DNA from: Streptococcus mitis
GTDB taxonomy: Bacteria > Bacillota > Bacilli > Lactobacillales > Streptococcaceae
DNA length: 64,000 nucleotides
Assembly (NCBI RefSeq): GCF_901542415.1
Contig: NZ_CABEHV010000004.1
Coordinates: forward strand, 1-64,000
Direction: 5' to 3'
The notes under the pieces were generated by a model. It was not told where the DNA came from, ran no database searches, and was given only the letters and a program-made list of their open reading frames with translations. A program made the position numbers and the translations under genes. The stretch's first letter is position 1. Each line of letters opens with the position of its first letter. Below, in pieces: positions 45,338 through 55,954 of this stretch.

Positions 45338-47296
45338 ATGAAAAAGTCTAAAGCCAAGTATGCAGCACTTGCAGGTGTCGTGTTAAGTGCAGGTATTTTA
45401 TTAAGCGCGTGTGGAAGTTCTAGCACAGCGTCAAAAACATACAACTATGTTTATACTAGTGATCCGTCTAGTTTGAATTATCTAGCAGAAAACCGTGCAA
45501 CAACCAATGATATTGTGACCAATCTAGTAGATGGTCTTATGGAAAATGACCAGTATGGGAACTATATCCCATCCTTGGCAGAGGATTGGAGTGTTTCACA
45601 AGACGGCTTGACCTATACCTACAAATTGCGTAAAGATGCTAAATGGTATACTGCAGATGGAGAAGAATATGCCCCTGTAACTGCCCAAGATTTTGTAACT
45701 GGTTTGAAATATGCGGCTGATAAAAAATCAGAAGCCTTGTACTTAGTTCAAGAATCCGTTGCAGGTTTGGATGATTACATTAATGGTAAAACAAGCGACT
45801 TTTCAACTGTCGGAGTTAAGGCTCTTGATGACCAAACTGTACAATATACCTTGACACGACCAGAATCTTATTGGAACTCAAAAACAACTTCAACCATTCT
45901 CTTCCCAGTTAACGCTGATTTCTTGAAATCAAAAGGGGATGATTTTGGGAAGGTAGACCCATCTAGTATTTTGTACAATGGACCTTTCTTGATGAAATCC
46001 TTTGTTTCAAAATCTGTTATTGAATTTAAGAAAAATCCGAACTACTGGGATGCTAAAAATGTCTTTGTAGATGATGTGAAATTGGCTTATTATGATGGTA
46101 GTGACCAAGATGCACTAGCTCGTAACTTTGTTGAGGGAGCTTATAGTTATGCTCGTCTTTATCCAAATAGTGCAAGCTTTGAAGGGATTAAAGAAAAGAA
46201 TAAGGACAATATCATCTATAGCTTGCAAGATGCCACTTCTTATTTCTTAAACTTTAACCTAGATAGAAAATCTTATAAATTCACTTCCAAGACAAGTGAT
46301 GCTGAAAAGAAATCGACTCAGGAAGCGGTTCTTAATAAAAACTTCCGTCAAGCCATTAACTTTGCCTATGACCGTACAGCATACGGGGCTCAATCTCAAG
46401 GAGAGGATGGTGCAACCAAGATTTTGCGTAACCTAGTCGTTCCACCAAACTTCGTAAGTATCAATGGCAAAGACTTTGGTGAAGTAGTTGCGTCTAAAAT
46501 GGTTAACTACGGTAAGGAATGGCAAGGAATCAACTTTGCTGATGCTCAAGATCCATACTACAATGCTGAAAAAGCCAAGGCTAAATTTGCAGAGGCTAAG
46601 AAAGAACTCCAAGCTAAAGGAGTTCAATTCCCTATCCACTTGGACATGACAGTTGACCAAGCTGCTAAACAGAGTGTTCAAGAGGCAAATTCTATGAAGC
46701 GATCTATTGAAGCAGCTTTAGGTGCAGAAAATGTTGTAATTGATATTCAACAACTCACTACTGAAGATTATGATAATACAAGCTATTTGGCTCAGACAGC
46801 AGCTCAGAAAGATTACGATCTATACAACAGTGGTTGGGGTCCTGATTACCAAGATCCTTCAACCTATCTTGATGTCTTTAACGTTAAATCAGGCGGTTTG
46901 TTGCAAAATCTAGGTATAGAGCCAGGTGAAGCCAATGACAAGGCCAAGGCTGTTGGACTGGATGTCTACACTCAAATGTTGGAAGAAGCTAATAAGGAAC
47001 AAGATCTTGCAAAACGCTATGAAAAGTATGCTGATATCCAAGCGTGGTTGGTAGATAGCGCTTTAGCGATTCCAAATGTTTCTAAGGGTGGAACACCAAC
47101 ATTGAGAAAAGTTGTTCCTTTCTCAACACCATATTCATTAGCTGGTAATAAAGGTATCGAATCATATAAATATCTCAAAGTACAAGATAAAACAGTCACA
47201 AAAGATGAATATGAAAAAGCCAAAGAAAAATGGTTGAAAGAAAAAGAAGAATCTAATAAAAAAGCCCAAGAAGAATTGGCAAAACATGTCAAATAA
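45338..47296 (+). CDS. aliB: Oligopeptide-binding lipoprotein AliB-like
   Basis: Substrate-binding protein of the Ami oligopeptide ABC transporter. It has 652 residues. The lipoprotein signal has lipobox LLSAC with Cys25. The SBP_bac_5 core includes YTSDPSSLNYLAENRATTND and NGPFLMKSF, and the C-terminus is Lys-rich. No permease or ATPase genes are adjacent, as expected for the orphan Ali proteins that share AmiCDEF. Sequence AGGAGG precedes the ATG. Whether AliA or AliB is best is decided by the locus (murE/flippase-aliB). Confidence 0.88.
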   Translation: MKKSKAKYAALAGVVLSAGILLSACGSSSTASKTYNYVYTSDPSSLNYLAENRATTNDIVTNLVDGLMENDQYGNYIPSLAEDWSVSQDGLTYTYKLRKDAKWYTADGEEYAPVTAQDFVTGLKYAADKKSEALYLVQESVAGLDDYINGKTSDFSTVGVKALDDQTVQYTLTRPESYWNSKTTSTILFPVNADFLKSKGDDFGKVDPSSILYNGPFLMKSFVSKSVIEFKKNPNYWDAKNVFVDDVKLAYYDGSDQDALARNFVEGAYSYARLYPNSASFEGIKEKNKDNIIYSLQDATSYFLNFNLDRKSYKFTSKTSDAEKKSTQEAVLNKNFRQAINFAYDRTAYGAQSQGEDGATKILRNLVVPPNFVSINGKDFGEVVASKMVNYGKEWQGINFADAQDPYYNAEKAKAKFAEAKKELQAKGVQFPIHLDMTVDQAAKQSVQEANSMKRSIEAALGAENVVIDIQQLTTEDYDNTSYLAQTAAQKDYDLYNSGWGPDYQDPSTYLDVFNVKSGGLLQNLGIEPGEANDKAKAVGLDVYTQMLEEANKEQDLAKRYEKYADIQAWLVDSALAIPNVSKGGTPTLRKVVPFSTPYSLAGNKGIESYKYLKVQDKTVTKDEYEKAKEKWLKEKEESNKKAQEELAKHVK

Positions 47297-47309
47297 GGAT
47301 TTTTCAAGA

Positions 47310-47343
47310 AAAATGATGGTTTCGAAAGAAGCTGTCGTTTTTT
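47310..47343 (+). terminator. Weak terminator after aliB
   Basis: AATGATGG ... GCTGTCGTTTTTT stem with several G-T pairs. Confidence 0.5.
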
Positions 47344-47437
47344 ATATAGTTTGAAACTATAACTAGCTCTTGAAAAGAAGAAAATGAGTTGATGAAAATA
47401 AGTGGTAAAATAGTTACTATAGATTTGGAGGTATTGT

Positions 47438-48532
47438 ATGAGCAAGGAATTACACATCAACACAATTTTAGCCCAGGCGGGTATCAAGTCAGATGAAGCG
47501 ACAGGTGCATTGGTGACACCGCTTCATTTTTCAACAACCTATCAGCATCCAGAGTTTGGTCAATCTACTGGATTTGACTATACGCGTACCAAAAACCCAA
47601 CTCGCAGTAAGGCTGAAGAAGTCTTGGCAGCTATTGAGTCAGCAGACTATGCTCTAGCTACTAGCTCAGGTATGTCAGCTATTGTATTGGCCTTTAGTGT
47701 CTTTCCAGTAGGTAGTAAGGTCTTGGCTGTCCGTGACCTTTATGGTGGTTCTTTCCGCTGGTTCAACCAAGTGGAGCAAGAAGGCCGTTTCCATTTTAAC
47801 TATGCCAATACAGAAGAAGAGTTGATTGCCGAGTTGGAGAAGGACGTGGATGTTCTCTATATCGAAACGCCAACCAATCCCTTGATGTTGGAATTTGATA
47901 TCGAAAAACTAGCAAAATTGGCTCATGATAAGGGTGCCAAAGTAGTGGTGGACAATACCTTCTACAGCCCTATCTACCAACGTCCGATTGAAGATGGAGC
48001 AGATATCGTTCTTCATTCAGCAACCAAGTATCTAGCAGGACACAATGATGTCTTGGCTGGAGTGGTTGTGACCAATAGTTTAGAACTATACGAGAAACTC
48101 TTCTACAATCTCAATACGACAGGGGCAGTCTTGTCTCCGTTTGACAGTTATCAATTGATTCGTGGTCTCAAGACCTTGTCTCTTCGTATGGAGCGCTCAA
48201 CAGCTAATGCCCAAGAAGTGGTTGACTTTTTGAAGGATTCTCCAGCAGTTAAGGAAGTTCTCTACACTGGTCGTGGGGGGATGATTTCCTTTAAAGTAGC
48301 CGATGAAACACGCATTCCTCATATTTTGAACAGCCTCAAGGTCTTCTCTTTTGCGGAAAGTTTGGGTGGGGTGGAAAGTCTTATTACTTATCCAACGACA
48401 CAAACTCATGCTGATATTCCAGCAGAAGTGCGCCATTCTTATGGTTTGACAGACGACCTCTTGCGCTTGTCGATTGGGATTGAGGATGCTAGAGATTTGA
48501 TAGCAGATTTGCGCCAAGCCCTAGAAGGATAA
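47438..48532 (+). CDS. Cystathionine gamma-synthase/lyase family PLP enzyme
   Basis: Cys/Met metabolism PLP enzyme, 364 residues. The PLP lysine is in LHSATKYLAGHNDVLAG; YTRTKNPTRSKAEEVLA and ATSSGMSAIVLAF form the cofactor pocket. It could be cystathionine gamma-synthase or beta/gamma-lyase; sequence alone does not separate them. The next gene, a PatB/MalY-type beta C-S lyase, starts 8 bases later, so this pair handles sulfur amino acids. GGAGG precedes the ATG. Confidence 0.9.
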   Translation: MSKELHINTILAQAGIKSDEATGALVTPLHFSTTYQHPEFGQSTGFDYTRTKNPTRSKAEEVLAAIESADYALATSSGMSAIVLAFSVFPVGSKVLAVRDLYGGSFRWFNQVEQEGRFHFNYANTEEELIAELEKDVDVLYIETPTNPLMLEFDIEKLAKLAHDKGAKVVVDNTFYSPIYQRPIEDGADIVLHSATKYLAGHNDVLAGVVVTNSLELYEKLFYNLNTTGAVLSPFDSYQLIRGLKTLSLRMERSTANAQEVVDFLKDSPAVKEVLYTGRGGMISFKVADETRIPHILNSLKVFSFAESLGGVESLITYPTTQTHADIPAEVRHSYGLTDDLLRLSIGIEDARDLIADLRQALEG

Positions 48533-48539
48533 GAAAAAG

Positions 48540-49706
48540 ATGGGAAAATATGATTTTACAAGCCTGCCCAATCGCTTAGGGCACCATACTTATAAATGGA
48601 AAGAGGCGGAAACGGATAGTGAAGTCCTACCAGCCTGGATAGCGGATATGGATTTTGTAGTCTTGCCTGAAATTCGCCAAGCCGTGCAGACTTACGCTGA
48701 TCAACTGGTCTATGGCTATACCTATGCCAGTGAAGAGTTAATTAAGGAAGTTCAAAAGTGGGAAGCTACACAACACGGTTACCACTTTGACAAAGAGGCC
48801 CTTGTCTTTATCGAGGGTGTGGTACCAGCCATCTCAACAGCTATTCAAGTCTTCACAAAAGAAGGCGAAGCTGTTTTGATTAACACGCCTGTCTATCCAC
48901 CTTTTGCTCGCAGTGTCAAGTTGAACAATCGTAGATTGATTACTAATTCCTTGGTAGAAAAGGATGGTCTGTTTGAGATTGACTTTGACCAACTGGAGAA
49001 AGATTTGGTGGAAGAGGATGTCAAACTATACATTCTTTGCAACCCTCACAATCCTGGTGGACGTGTGTGGGAAAAGGAAGTGTTGGAGAAGATTGGTCAA
49101 CTCTGCCAAAAACACGGTGTTTTGCTGGTTTCAGATGAGATTCATCAAGATTTGGCCCTCTTTGGTCACAAACACCAGTCTTTCAATACCATTAATCCTG
49201 CCTTCAAAGATTTTGCGATCGTCTTGAGTAGTGCTACTAAAACCTTTAACATCGCTGGGACAAAAAATTCCTATGCCGTCATTGAAAATCCTAAGTTGAG
49301 ACTGGCTTACCAGAAACGCCAGTTGGCTAATAATCAGCATGAAATTTCGGGCTTGGGTTATTTGGCGACAGAAGCTGCCTATCGCTATGGGAAGGATTGG
49401 CTAGAGGAACTCAAGCAAGTATTTGAAGACCATATCAATTATGTGGTGGAATTATTTGGAAAAGAGACTAAAATCAAGGTTATGAAACCGCAAGGAACCT
49501 ATTTGATTTGGCTGGATTTTTCAGACTATGACCTGACTGATGAAAGATTGCAAGAGCTGTTGAGAAATGAAGCCAAGGTTATTCTTAATCGTGGTTTGGA
49601 TTTTGGGGAGGAAGGAAGTCTCCATGCCCGCCTCAATGTAGCCATGCCTAAATCTCTACTGCAAGAAGTTTGTCAGCGGATTGTGACGACTTTTGCCAAA
49701 CCTTAA
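48540..49706 (+). CDS. MalY/PatB family C-S lyase (aminotransferase fold)
   Basis: 388 residues. MalY/PatB family: WIADMDFVVLPEIR near the N-terminus, CNPHNPGGRVW, and the PLP lysine in SSATKTFNIAGTKNSY. Such enzymes cleave cystathionine or cysteine to homocysteine/pyruvate and ammonia. It is co-transcribed with the preceding gene. Confidence 0.9.
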   Translation: MGKYDFTSLPNRLGHHTYKWKEAETDSEVLPAWIADMDFVVLPEIRQAVQTYADQLVYGYTYASEELIKEVQKWEATQHGYHFDKEALVFIEGVVPAISTAIQVFTKEGEAVLINTPVYPPFARSVKLNNRRLITNSLVEKDGLFEIDFDQLEKDLVEEDVKLYILCNPHNPGGRVWEKEVLEKIGQLCQKHGVLLVSDEIHQDLALFGHKHQSFNTINPAFKDFAIVLSSATKTFNIAGTKNSYAVIENPKLRLAYQKRQLANNQHEISGLGYLATEAAYRYGKDWLEELKQVFEDHINYVVELFGKETKIKVMKPQGTYLIWLDFSDYDLTDERLQELLRNEAKVILNRGLDFGEEGSLHARLNVAMPKSLLQEVCQRIVTTFAKP

Positions 49707-49712
49707 AAATCA

Positions 49713-49750
49713 AGCCTTCTAGGAGAAAAGTATCCCTAGGAGGCTATTTT
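49713..49750 (+). terminator. Terminator after the C-S lyase gene
   Basis: AGCCTTCTAGG ... CCTAGGAGGCT stem followed by ATTTTC. Confidence 0.7.
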
Positions 49751-49798
49751 CGTGGACGAAAATATGGTATAATAAAAAGATAAGGTAAAGGTAGAAAT

Positions 49799-52700
49799 AT
49801 GGCTAAATTGATTCCGGGGAAAGTCCGTATCGAAGGCGTTGCCCTTTATGAAACTGGTAAAGTTGACATCATCAAGGAAAAGAACAATCGGCTCTATGCT
49901 CGCGTTGCAGAAGAAGAACTGCGCTATAGTCTAGAGGATGATTTGGTTTTTTGTGCTTGCGATTTTTTCCAAAAGAGGGGCTACTGTGTGCATTTGGCGG
50001 CGCTGGAGCATTTTCTGAAAAATGATGAGCGTGGCCAGGAAATCTTGCAGAGTCTGGAAGAAGGTCATGAAGAAAAAGAGGACGTTGAAACCAAGGTGAC
50101 CTTGGGTGGCAAATTTTTGGAACGAATCTTGACCTCAAAATCAGACCGCTCCTATGAGTTGTCGGCTGTGGGACAAGTGGAAGCAGGAACTAATCATATC
50201 TTGTGGACCCTGAGAATCGGGCAAATCAATAGTCAAAAATACTATGTCATTCGGGATATTCCTCTCTTTTTAAGAGTTGTTGAGAAGAGAAAACCTTATA
50301 TGATTGGAAAAACTTATGAGGAGTCTCTGTCTTGGGAAGCCTTTGATGAGGCCAGTCAAGAACTTATTACTTTCTTGCGCGGACTAATAGAGGAAGGAAC
50401 GACTCCAGACCTCTTTTTCCAAAACCAAGGTCGGCATCTCTTTTTCCCTCTGACCTTTTTTGAGCAGGGTGTGAATTTATTGATGAGCTTACCCCATTTT
50501 CAATTTGACCATCAAGTAGATAGTTACCAAACCATGCTCTTTCAGGATATGAATGCGGATGCTAATCTATTTGCCTTTACAGTAACAGAATACTCTGACT
50601 ATTTTGAAATGGAAATCAGCGAGAGCCCCAGGATCAATGTCTTTTATCAGGGAGCTGTGCTGTTTCATAAAGGACAGGTTTATTTTCTAACAGATCAGCA
50701 GACGCGTCTTCTCCAGGAAATTAAAGCGCTGCCTTTGGATCAGCATGGAAAGAAATATCTGCAATTTGATAGCAGTGACCGAGATAAGTTGGCTTCTTGC
50801 TTAACTCTTTTTAGTCAGATGGGCACCGTTTCAGCTCCAGAACGCTTACAAATCAAATCCTTTGCGCCCTCTTTTTACTTTGATAGGGAAGAGGATAATC
50901 GGATTCGTTTAGAAATTCAGTTTGATTATGGTAATAGACAGGTATCTAGCCGACAAGAGCTAGAAGAATTACCATTTTCGAGTGATGCTGACTTAGAAGA
51001 AAGAATTTTCCAAGTCTGTTTGGCAGCTGGTTTTGAAGCGGACTTTCAATCTTGGCGCCAGGCCTTAAAAGCGGAGTCTGTTTATCATTTCTTCCACGAA
51101 ATCATTCCAGTCTTTGAAAAACTCGGGAATGTTGACCTATCAGATAAGCTAGAAGAGCTTTATAGCCTAGCAAGCCCTCAAGTGCAGATTGCTTCTAAGG
51201 GAGGTCTCTTGGAAATCCAGTTTGATTTTCAAGACATTGCCCAAGAAGAAATTGACCAAGCCATGCAAGCCTTGGTCACCAACAAGGATTTTTACATTGA
51301 TTCGTCTAACCAAGTCTACTTTTTCGATGAAGAAACCAAGAAAATTCGCCAAAATCTACAGGAACTAGGACAATTTGAACTAAAAGATGGCTCCTTACAA
51401 GCTCGGAAATCCTTAGCCTACAGTTTAGCTCATCTTTTTGAAGGGCGAGACCGCATTTCTTTTTCACAAGAATTCCAGAATTTGGCCCAGGATTTGACGC
51501 ATCCAGAGGACTTCCCACGACAAGCAACTCAGGTTAAGGCTGACTTGCGTGATTATCAGGAAAAGGGAATCGGCTGGCTACAAATGCTCCATCATTATGG
51601 TTTTGGTGGGATTTTGGCTGATGATATGGGACTTGGTAAAACCCTGCAGACCATTGCTTTTTTGACCAGTCAAGTGACAAAAGAAAGTCGGGTTTTGATT
51701 TTAGCTCCATCTGGTTTGATCTACAACTGGGCAGATGAGTTTCAGAAATTTGCCCCACAGTTGGATGTGGCTGTTGTTCATGGTTTGAAAGCTAGTCGTG
51801 AAGAGATTCTTGCTGAGAGCCATCAAATCTATGTAACGAGCTATGCCACCTTCCGTCAGGACAGTGAGCTTTATCAGGGGATGTCCTTTGACTTTCTTTT
51901 CTTAGATGAAGCTCAGGTTATGAAAAACGCCCAGACCAAGATTGCCCAGACATTGAGAGAGTTTGTGGTGCCGTCGGTCTTTGCCCTGTCAGGAACTCCT
52001 ATTGAAAATCACCTAGGTGAGCTGTGGTCTATTTTCCAAATCGTCATGCCAGGACTCCTGCCAAGAAAGAAAGAATTTATGAAATTGACAGCAGAGCGAG
52101 TGGCTCAGTTTATCAAGCCTTTCGTTATGCGGCGCAAGAAAGAAGAAGTTCTGACCGAATTGCCAGACTTGATTGAAGTGGTTTATAAGAATGAACTGGA
52201 AGACCAGCAAAAGGCTATTTATCTAGCCCAGTTGCAACAGATGCGAGAACATTTGGCTCAAGTTTCAGATCAGGAATTTCAGCGAAGTCGGGTGGAAATC
52301 TTGTCTGGTCTGATGCGCCTGCGTCAAATCTGTGACACTCCTGCCCTCTTTATGGAAGATTATCAGGGAGCCAGTGGGAAACTGGATAGTCTTCGAGACC
52401 TGCTGGTCCAGGTGGCAGACGGAGGACACCGTGTCTTGATTTTCTCGCAGTTCAAGGGAATGTTAGAGAAAATTGAACAAGACCTGCCAGACTTGGGATT
52501 GACATCTTTTAAAATTACGGGTTCAACCCCAGCCAAGGAAAGACAAGATATGACCAAGGCCTTTAACCAAGGGGAAAGAGATGCCTTTCTGATTTCCCTT
52601 AAGGCTGGTGGTGTCGGTCTGAACCTGACAGGTGCTGATACAGTAATCTTGGTTGACCTTTGGTGGAATCCTGCGGTGGAGGCGCAAGCTATTGGCCGTG

Positions 52701-52897
52701 CCCATCGGATGGGTCAGGAAGAAACGGTTGAGGTCTATCGCTTGGTGACCAAGGGAACTATTGAAGAAAAAATTCAGGAACTCCAAGAACAGAAGAAACA
52801 TCTGGTGTCACAAGTATTGGACGGCACAGAGTCACGTGGCAGTCTGACCCTAGCAGAAATTAGAGAAATTTTGGGAATTTCTGAAGCCAGCACTTGA
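49799..52897 (+). CDS. SNF2 family DEAD/DEAH helicase with SWIM zinc finger
   Basis: 1032 residues. An N-terminal SWIM zinc finger (CACDFFQKRGYCVHLAAL, CxC...CxH near residues 58-75) is followed by a bacterial SNF2-associated region. The SF2 ATPase has motif I DDMGLGKT near residue 607, motif II LDEAQ, a GTPIEN motif, and helicase C with QAIGRAHRMGQ. Homologues are RapA/SNF2-like; role in DNA or RNA polymerase recycling is unproven in streptococci. Start at ATG 49799 after AAAGGTAG. Confidence 0.92.
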   Translation: MAKLIPGKVRIEGVALYETGKVDIIKEKNNRLYARVAEEELRYSLEDDLVFCACDFFQKRGYCVHLAALEHFLKNDERGQEILQSLEEGHEEKEDVETKVTLGGKFLERILTSKSDRSYELSAVGQVEAGTNHILWTLRIGQINSQKYYVIRDIPLFLRVVEKRKPYMIGKTYEESLSWEAFDEASQELITFLRGLIEEGTTPDLFFQNQGRHLFFPLTFFEQGVNLLMSLPHFQFDHQVDSYQTMLFQDMNADANLFAFTVTEYSDYFEMEISESPRINVFYQGAVLFHKGQVYFLTDQQTRLLQEIKALPLDQHGKKYLQFDSSDRDKLASCLTLFSQMGTVSAPERLQIKSFAPSFYFDREEDNRIRLEIQFDYGNRQVSSRQELEELPFSSDADLEERIFQVCLAAGFEADFQSWRQALKAESVYHFFHEIIPVFEKLGNVDLSDKLEELYSLASPQVQIASKGGLLEIQFDFQDIAQEEIDQAMQALVTNKDFYIDSSNQVYFFDEETKKIRQNLQELGQFELKDGSLQARKSLAYSLAHLFEGRDRISFSQEFQNLAQDLTHPEDFPRQATQVKADLRDYQEKGIGWLQMLHHYGFGGILADDMGLGKTLQTIAFLTSQVTKESRVLILAPSGLIYNWADEFQKFAPQLDVAVVHGLKASREEILAESHQIYVTSYATFRQDSELYQGMSFDFLFLDEAQVMKNAQTKIAQTLREFVVPSVFALSGTPIENHLGELWSIFQIVMPGLLPRKKEFMKLTAERVAQFIKPFVMRRKKEEVLTELPDLIEVVYKNELEDQQKAIYLAQLQQMREHLAQVSDQEFQRSRVEILSGLMRLRQICDTPALFMEDYQGASGKLDSLRDLLVQVADGGHRVLIFSQFKGMLEKIEQDLPDLGLTSFKITGSTPAKERQDMTKAFNQGERDAFLISLKAGGVGLNLTGADTVILVDLWWNPAVEAQAIGRAHRMGQEETVEVYRLVTKGTIEEKIQELQEQKKHLVSQVLDGTESRGSLTLAEIREILGISEAST

Positions 52898-52944
52898 AAA
52901 ATCAAGACAATACGCTATAATGAAGTGTTGAAAGGAAATAGAAA

Positions 52945-53562
52945 ATGAGAGAAGAACGATTTCCATTGGTGTCAGATGATGAGGTCATGCTGACTGAAAT
53001 GCCGGTTATGGATCTCTACGATGAATCTGATTTTATCAGTAATATCAAGGGAGAATACCGTGATAAGAATTATCTGGAGTGGGCCCCTATTACTGAAGAA
53101 AAACCAGCAAAACCGATTGAAAAGCCAGTAGAGAAACCTAAGAAGTCTGGTTTAGGAGTTAAAAAAGAAGGAAAGAGCTATGCGGAGCAGGCGCGTGAAG
53201 AAGCACGTGCGGACTTGAAAAAGAAACGCTCAGCAAGTTATCTGACTAAGGATATTACTCCTACAAGGCGCCCTTCTCAGCAACGTTTGGATAGACAGGG
53301 CAATCAACCTACTGCGCCTTTCCAAAAGGAAAATCCTGGTGAATTTGTTAAATATAGTCAAAAATTGACCCAGTCTCATTACATCTTGGCGGAAGAAGTG
53401 AACAATATTTCGACTCAAGCTGAGCCAAAAGAAACTTCAGGCCCAAAGAAAAACAATTATGATTTTCTGAAGAAGAGCCAAATCTACAATAAAAAGAATC
53501 AACAAAAAGAACAAGAACGTCAGGTTGCCCAAGAGTTGAATCTGACAAGAATTACGGAATAG
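52945..53562 (+). CDS. Conserved disordered cytoplasmic protein, function unknown
   Basis: 205 residues, no signal peptide or membrane segment. Very rich in Lys, Glu, Pro and Gln, with [19 protein letters not shown] and [17 protein letters not shown]; likely largely disordered with a helical end ([17 protein letters not shown]). I do not recognise the family. It has its own -10 (CTATAAT at about 52915) and AAAGGAAATAG, and is 10 bases before murC, so it is in the murC transcription unit. That context hints at a link with wall synthesis, without proof. Confidence 0.7.
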   Translation: MREERFPLVSDDEVMLTEMPVMDLYDESDFISNIKGEYRDKNYLEWAPITEEKPAKPIEKPVEKPKKSGLGVKKEGKSYAEQAREEARADLKKKRSASYLTKDITPTRRPSQQRLDRQGNQPTAPFQKENPGEFVKYSQKLTQSHYILAEEVNNISTQAEPKETSGPKKNNYDFLKKSQIYNKKNQQKEQERQVAQELNLTRITE

Positions 53563-53572
53563 GGGAGAAAAC

Positions 53573-54907
53573 ATGTCAAAGACATATCATTTTATCGGAA
53601 TTAAGGGATCAGGTATGAGTGCCTTGGCCTTGATGTTGCACCAAATGGGGCATAAGGTACAGGGATCAGATGTTGAAAAGTACTACTTTACTCAACGTGG
53701 TCTTGAGCAGGCAGGGATTACTATTCTTCCTTTTGATGAAAAGAATCTAGACGGTGATATGGAAATTATCGCTGGAAATGCCTTTCGTCCAGATAACAAC
53801 GTCGAAATTGCCTATGCGGACCAAAATGGCATTAGCTACAAACGCTACCATGAGTTCCTAGGTAGCTTTATGCGTGACTTTGTTAGCATGGGAGTTGCTG
53901 GAGCGCACGGAAAAACTTCAACAACAGGTATGTTGTCTCATGTCTTGTCTCATATCACAGATACTAGCTTCTTGATTGGAGACGGGACAGGTCGTGGTTC
54001 AGCCAATGCCAAATATTTTGTCTTTGAATCTGACGAATATGAGCGCCACTTCATGCCTTACCACCCAGAATACTCTATCATCACCAACATTGACTTTGAC
54101 CATCCAGACTATTTCACAAGTCTAGAGGATGTTTTCAATGCCTTTAACGACTATGCTAAACAAATTACCAAAGGTTTGTTTATCTACGGTGAAGATGCTG
54201 AATTGCGTAAGATTACGTCTGATGCACCAATTTATTATTATGGTTTTGAAGCAGAAGGTAATGACTTTGTCGCTAGTGATCTTCTTCGTTCAACAACTGG
54301 TTCAACCTTCACAGTTCATTTCCGTGGTCAAGAATTAGGGCAATTCCACATTCCAACCTTTGGTCGTCATAATATCATGAATGCGACAGCCGTTATTGGT
54401 CTTCTTTACACAGCAGGATTTGATTTGAACTTGGTGCGTGAGCACTTGAAAACATTTGCCGGTGTTAAGCGTCGTTTCACTGAGAAAATTGTCAATGACA
54501 CGGTGATTATCGATGACTTTGCCCACCATCCAACAGAAATCATTGCGACCTTGGATGCGGCTCGTCAGAAATACCCAAGCAAGGAAATTGTTGCAGTCTT
54601 CCAACCTCATACCTTTACAAGAACTATTGCCTTGTTGGATGACTTTGCCCACGCTTTGAATCAAGCGGATGCTGTTTACCTAGCCCAAATTTATGGATCT
54701 GCTCGTGAAGTAGACCATGGTGATGTTAAAGTGGAAGACCTAGCCAACAAAATCAACAAGAAACACCAAGTGATCACTGTTGAAAATGTTTCTCCACTCC
54801 TAGACCATGACAATGCTGTCTATGTCTTTATGGGAGCAGGAGACATCCAAACCTATGAGTATTCATTTGAACGTCTCTTGTCTAATTTGACAAGCAATGT
54901 TCAATAG
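53573..54907 (+). CDS. murC: UDP-N-acetylmuramate--L-alanine ligase
   Basis: First amino-acid addition to UDP-MurNAc. It has 444 residues. The nucleotide-sugar motif [17 protein letters not shown] is at the N-terminus, the ATP loop [14 protein letters not shown] near residue 107-120, the central Mur motif [10 protein letters not shown], and C-terminal [16 protein letters not shown] precedes the ATG. Confidence 0.97.
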   Translation: MSKTYHFIGIKGSGMSALALMLHQMGHKVQGSDVEKYYFTQRGLEQAGITILPFDEKNLDGDMEIIAGNAFRPDNNVEIAYADQNGISYKRYHEFLGSFMRDFVSMGVAGAHGKTSTTGMLSHVLSHITDTSFLIGDGTGRGSANAKYFVFESDEYERHFMPYHPEYSIITNIDFDHPDYFTSLEDVFNAFNDYAKQITKGLFIYGEDAELRKITSDAPIYYYGFEAEGNDFVASDLLRSTTGSTFTVHFRGQELGQFHIPTFGRHNIMNATAVIGLLYTAGFDLNLVREHLKTFAGVKRRFTEKIVNDTVIIDDFAHHPTEIIATLDAARQKYPSKEIVAVFQPHTFTRTIALLDDFAHALNQADAVYLAQIYGSAREVDHGDVKVEDLANKINKKHQVITVENVSPLLDHDNAVYVFMGAGDIQTYEYSFERLLSNLTSNVQ

Positions 54908-54916
54908 GATGTTCTT

Positions 54917-55384
54917 ATGGAAATTCCAATTAAGATTATTCAGGCAAGTAAGTCAAATTTAGCTGAGATAGAGGTACTTCAGGCCTCAGTGTTTCCAGCT
55001 GAAAAGCAGCAACCTTCCCATATTTTAGAAGAAAGTATCCGTAAGTGTGCGGATACCTTTCTTCTAGCTAGGGATGAAAATCAGCTTTTGGGCTATGTTC
55101 TAGGTGGTCCTCAGCCCCACAATCCGCAATGTCTAGAAATACATTCTTTAGTCATTGATACTGACCATCAGAGACAGGGCTTGGGCACGCTTCTTCTTGC
55201 GGCTTTGAAAGAGGTGGCGGTAGAGCTGGATTACAAGGCTATTCGTTTGAAGAGTCCTGATGAGCTGCTTTCCTATTTTGAAATGAACGGTTTTATTGAT
55301 GAAGAAGAAGCAACTTCGCTTTATGCAGCTAGTCAAGGTTTTAGTATGATTTGGTTTAATCCCTTTTATCTGGAGGAACAATGA
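54917..55384 (+). CDS. GNAT acetyltransferase (first of tandem pair)
   Basis: 155 residues. The acetyl-CoA loop is DHQRQGLGTLLL and the C-terminal FEMNGFIDEEEA matches GNAT strand 6-7. It starts 9 bases after murC and overlaps the next GNAT gene by 4 bases. Substrate unknown; pneumococci have the same tandem pair between murC and mltG. Confidence 0.82.
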   Translation: MEIPIKIIQASKSNLAEIEVLQASVFPAEKQQPSHILEESIRKCADTFLLARDENQLLGYVLGGPQPHNPQCLEIHSLVIDTDHQRQGLGTLLLAALKEVAVELDYKAIRLKSPDELLSYFEMNGFIDEEEATSLYAASQGFSMIWFNPFYLEEQ

Positions 55385-55875
55385 AAATCAGACAAGCAAG
55401 ATTAGAAGATTTGGATCGTATCGTTGAGATTGAACTAGAAAATTTCTCGATTGAAGAAGCCATCCCTCGCTCTGTTTTTGAGGCGCATTTGCGAGAAATT
55501 CAGACCTCATTTCTGGTTGCAGAAAAAGAAGGCAGAATCATGGGGTATATAGAAGGACCAGTTGGCCCCCACCGCCATCTGCTAGATCAGTCTTTTACAG
55601 AAGAAATAGAAGATTATAGTCATGAGTCTGGTGGTTATATCTCTGTGACCTGTCTTTCTATTGCCAAGGAGGCACAGGGCCTTGGACTTGGCCAGAAATT
55701 ATTAACATCCTTGAAAGAGTTGGCGCTTGAACACGAAAGAGAAGGCATTAATCTAACCTGTCATGACTATCTCATCGCCTACTACGAAAAACATGGATTT
55801 TTTAATGAAGGCCAGTCCCAGTCAACCTTTGCAGGAGAAACCTGGTATGATATGGTCTGGGAAGCTAAAAAATAA
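55381..55875 (+). CDS. GNAT acetyltransferase (second of tandem pair)
   Basis: 164 residues. The acetyl-CoA loop is KEAQGLGLGQKLL; IAYYEKHGFFNEGQSQ is typical of GNAT proteins. Coupled to the preceding gene through ATGA overlap. The two are diverged in sequence, so this is an old duplication or two unrelated acquisitions. Substrate unknown. Confidence 0.82.
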   Translation: MKIRQARLEDLDRIVEIELENFSIEEAIPRSVFEAHLREIQTSFLVAEKEGRIMGYIEGPVGPHRHLLDQSFTEEIEDYSHESGGYISVTCLSIAKEAQGLGLGQKLLTSLKELALEHEREGINLTCHDYLIAYYEKHGFFNEGQSQSTFAGETWYDMVWEAKK

Positions 55876-55878
55876 GCT

Positions 55879-55913
55879 AGAAAAGCATGCTAGGTTGCTT
55901 TTCTTTCGTTTTT
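55879..55913 (+). terminator. Terminator after the GNAT pair
   Basis: AGAAAAGC ... GCTTTTCT stem followed by TTCGTTTTT. Confidence 0.75.
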
Positions 55914-55954
55914 AAGATATAATATTATGGATTGTCAACGAGGAGGATAAACTT

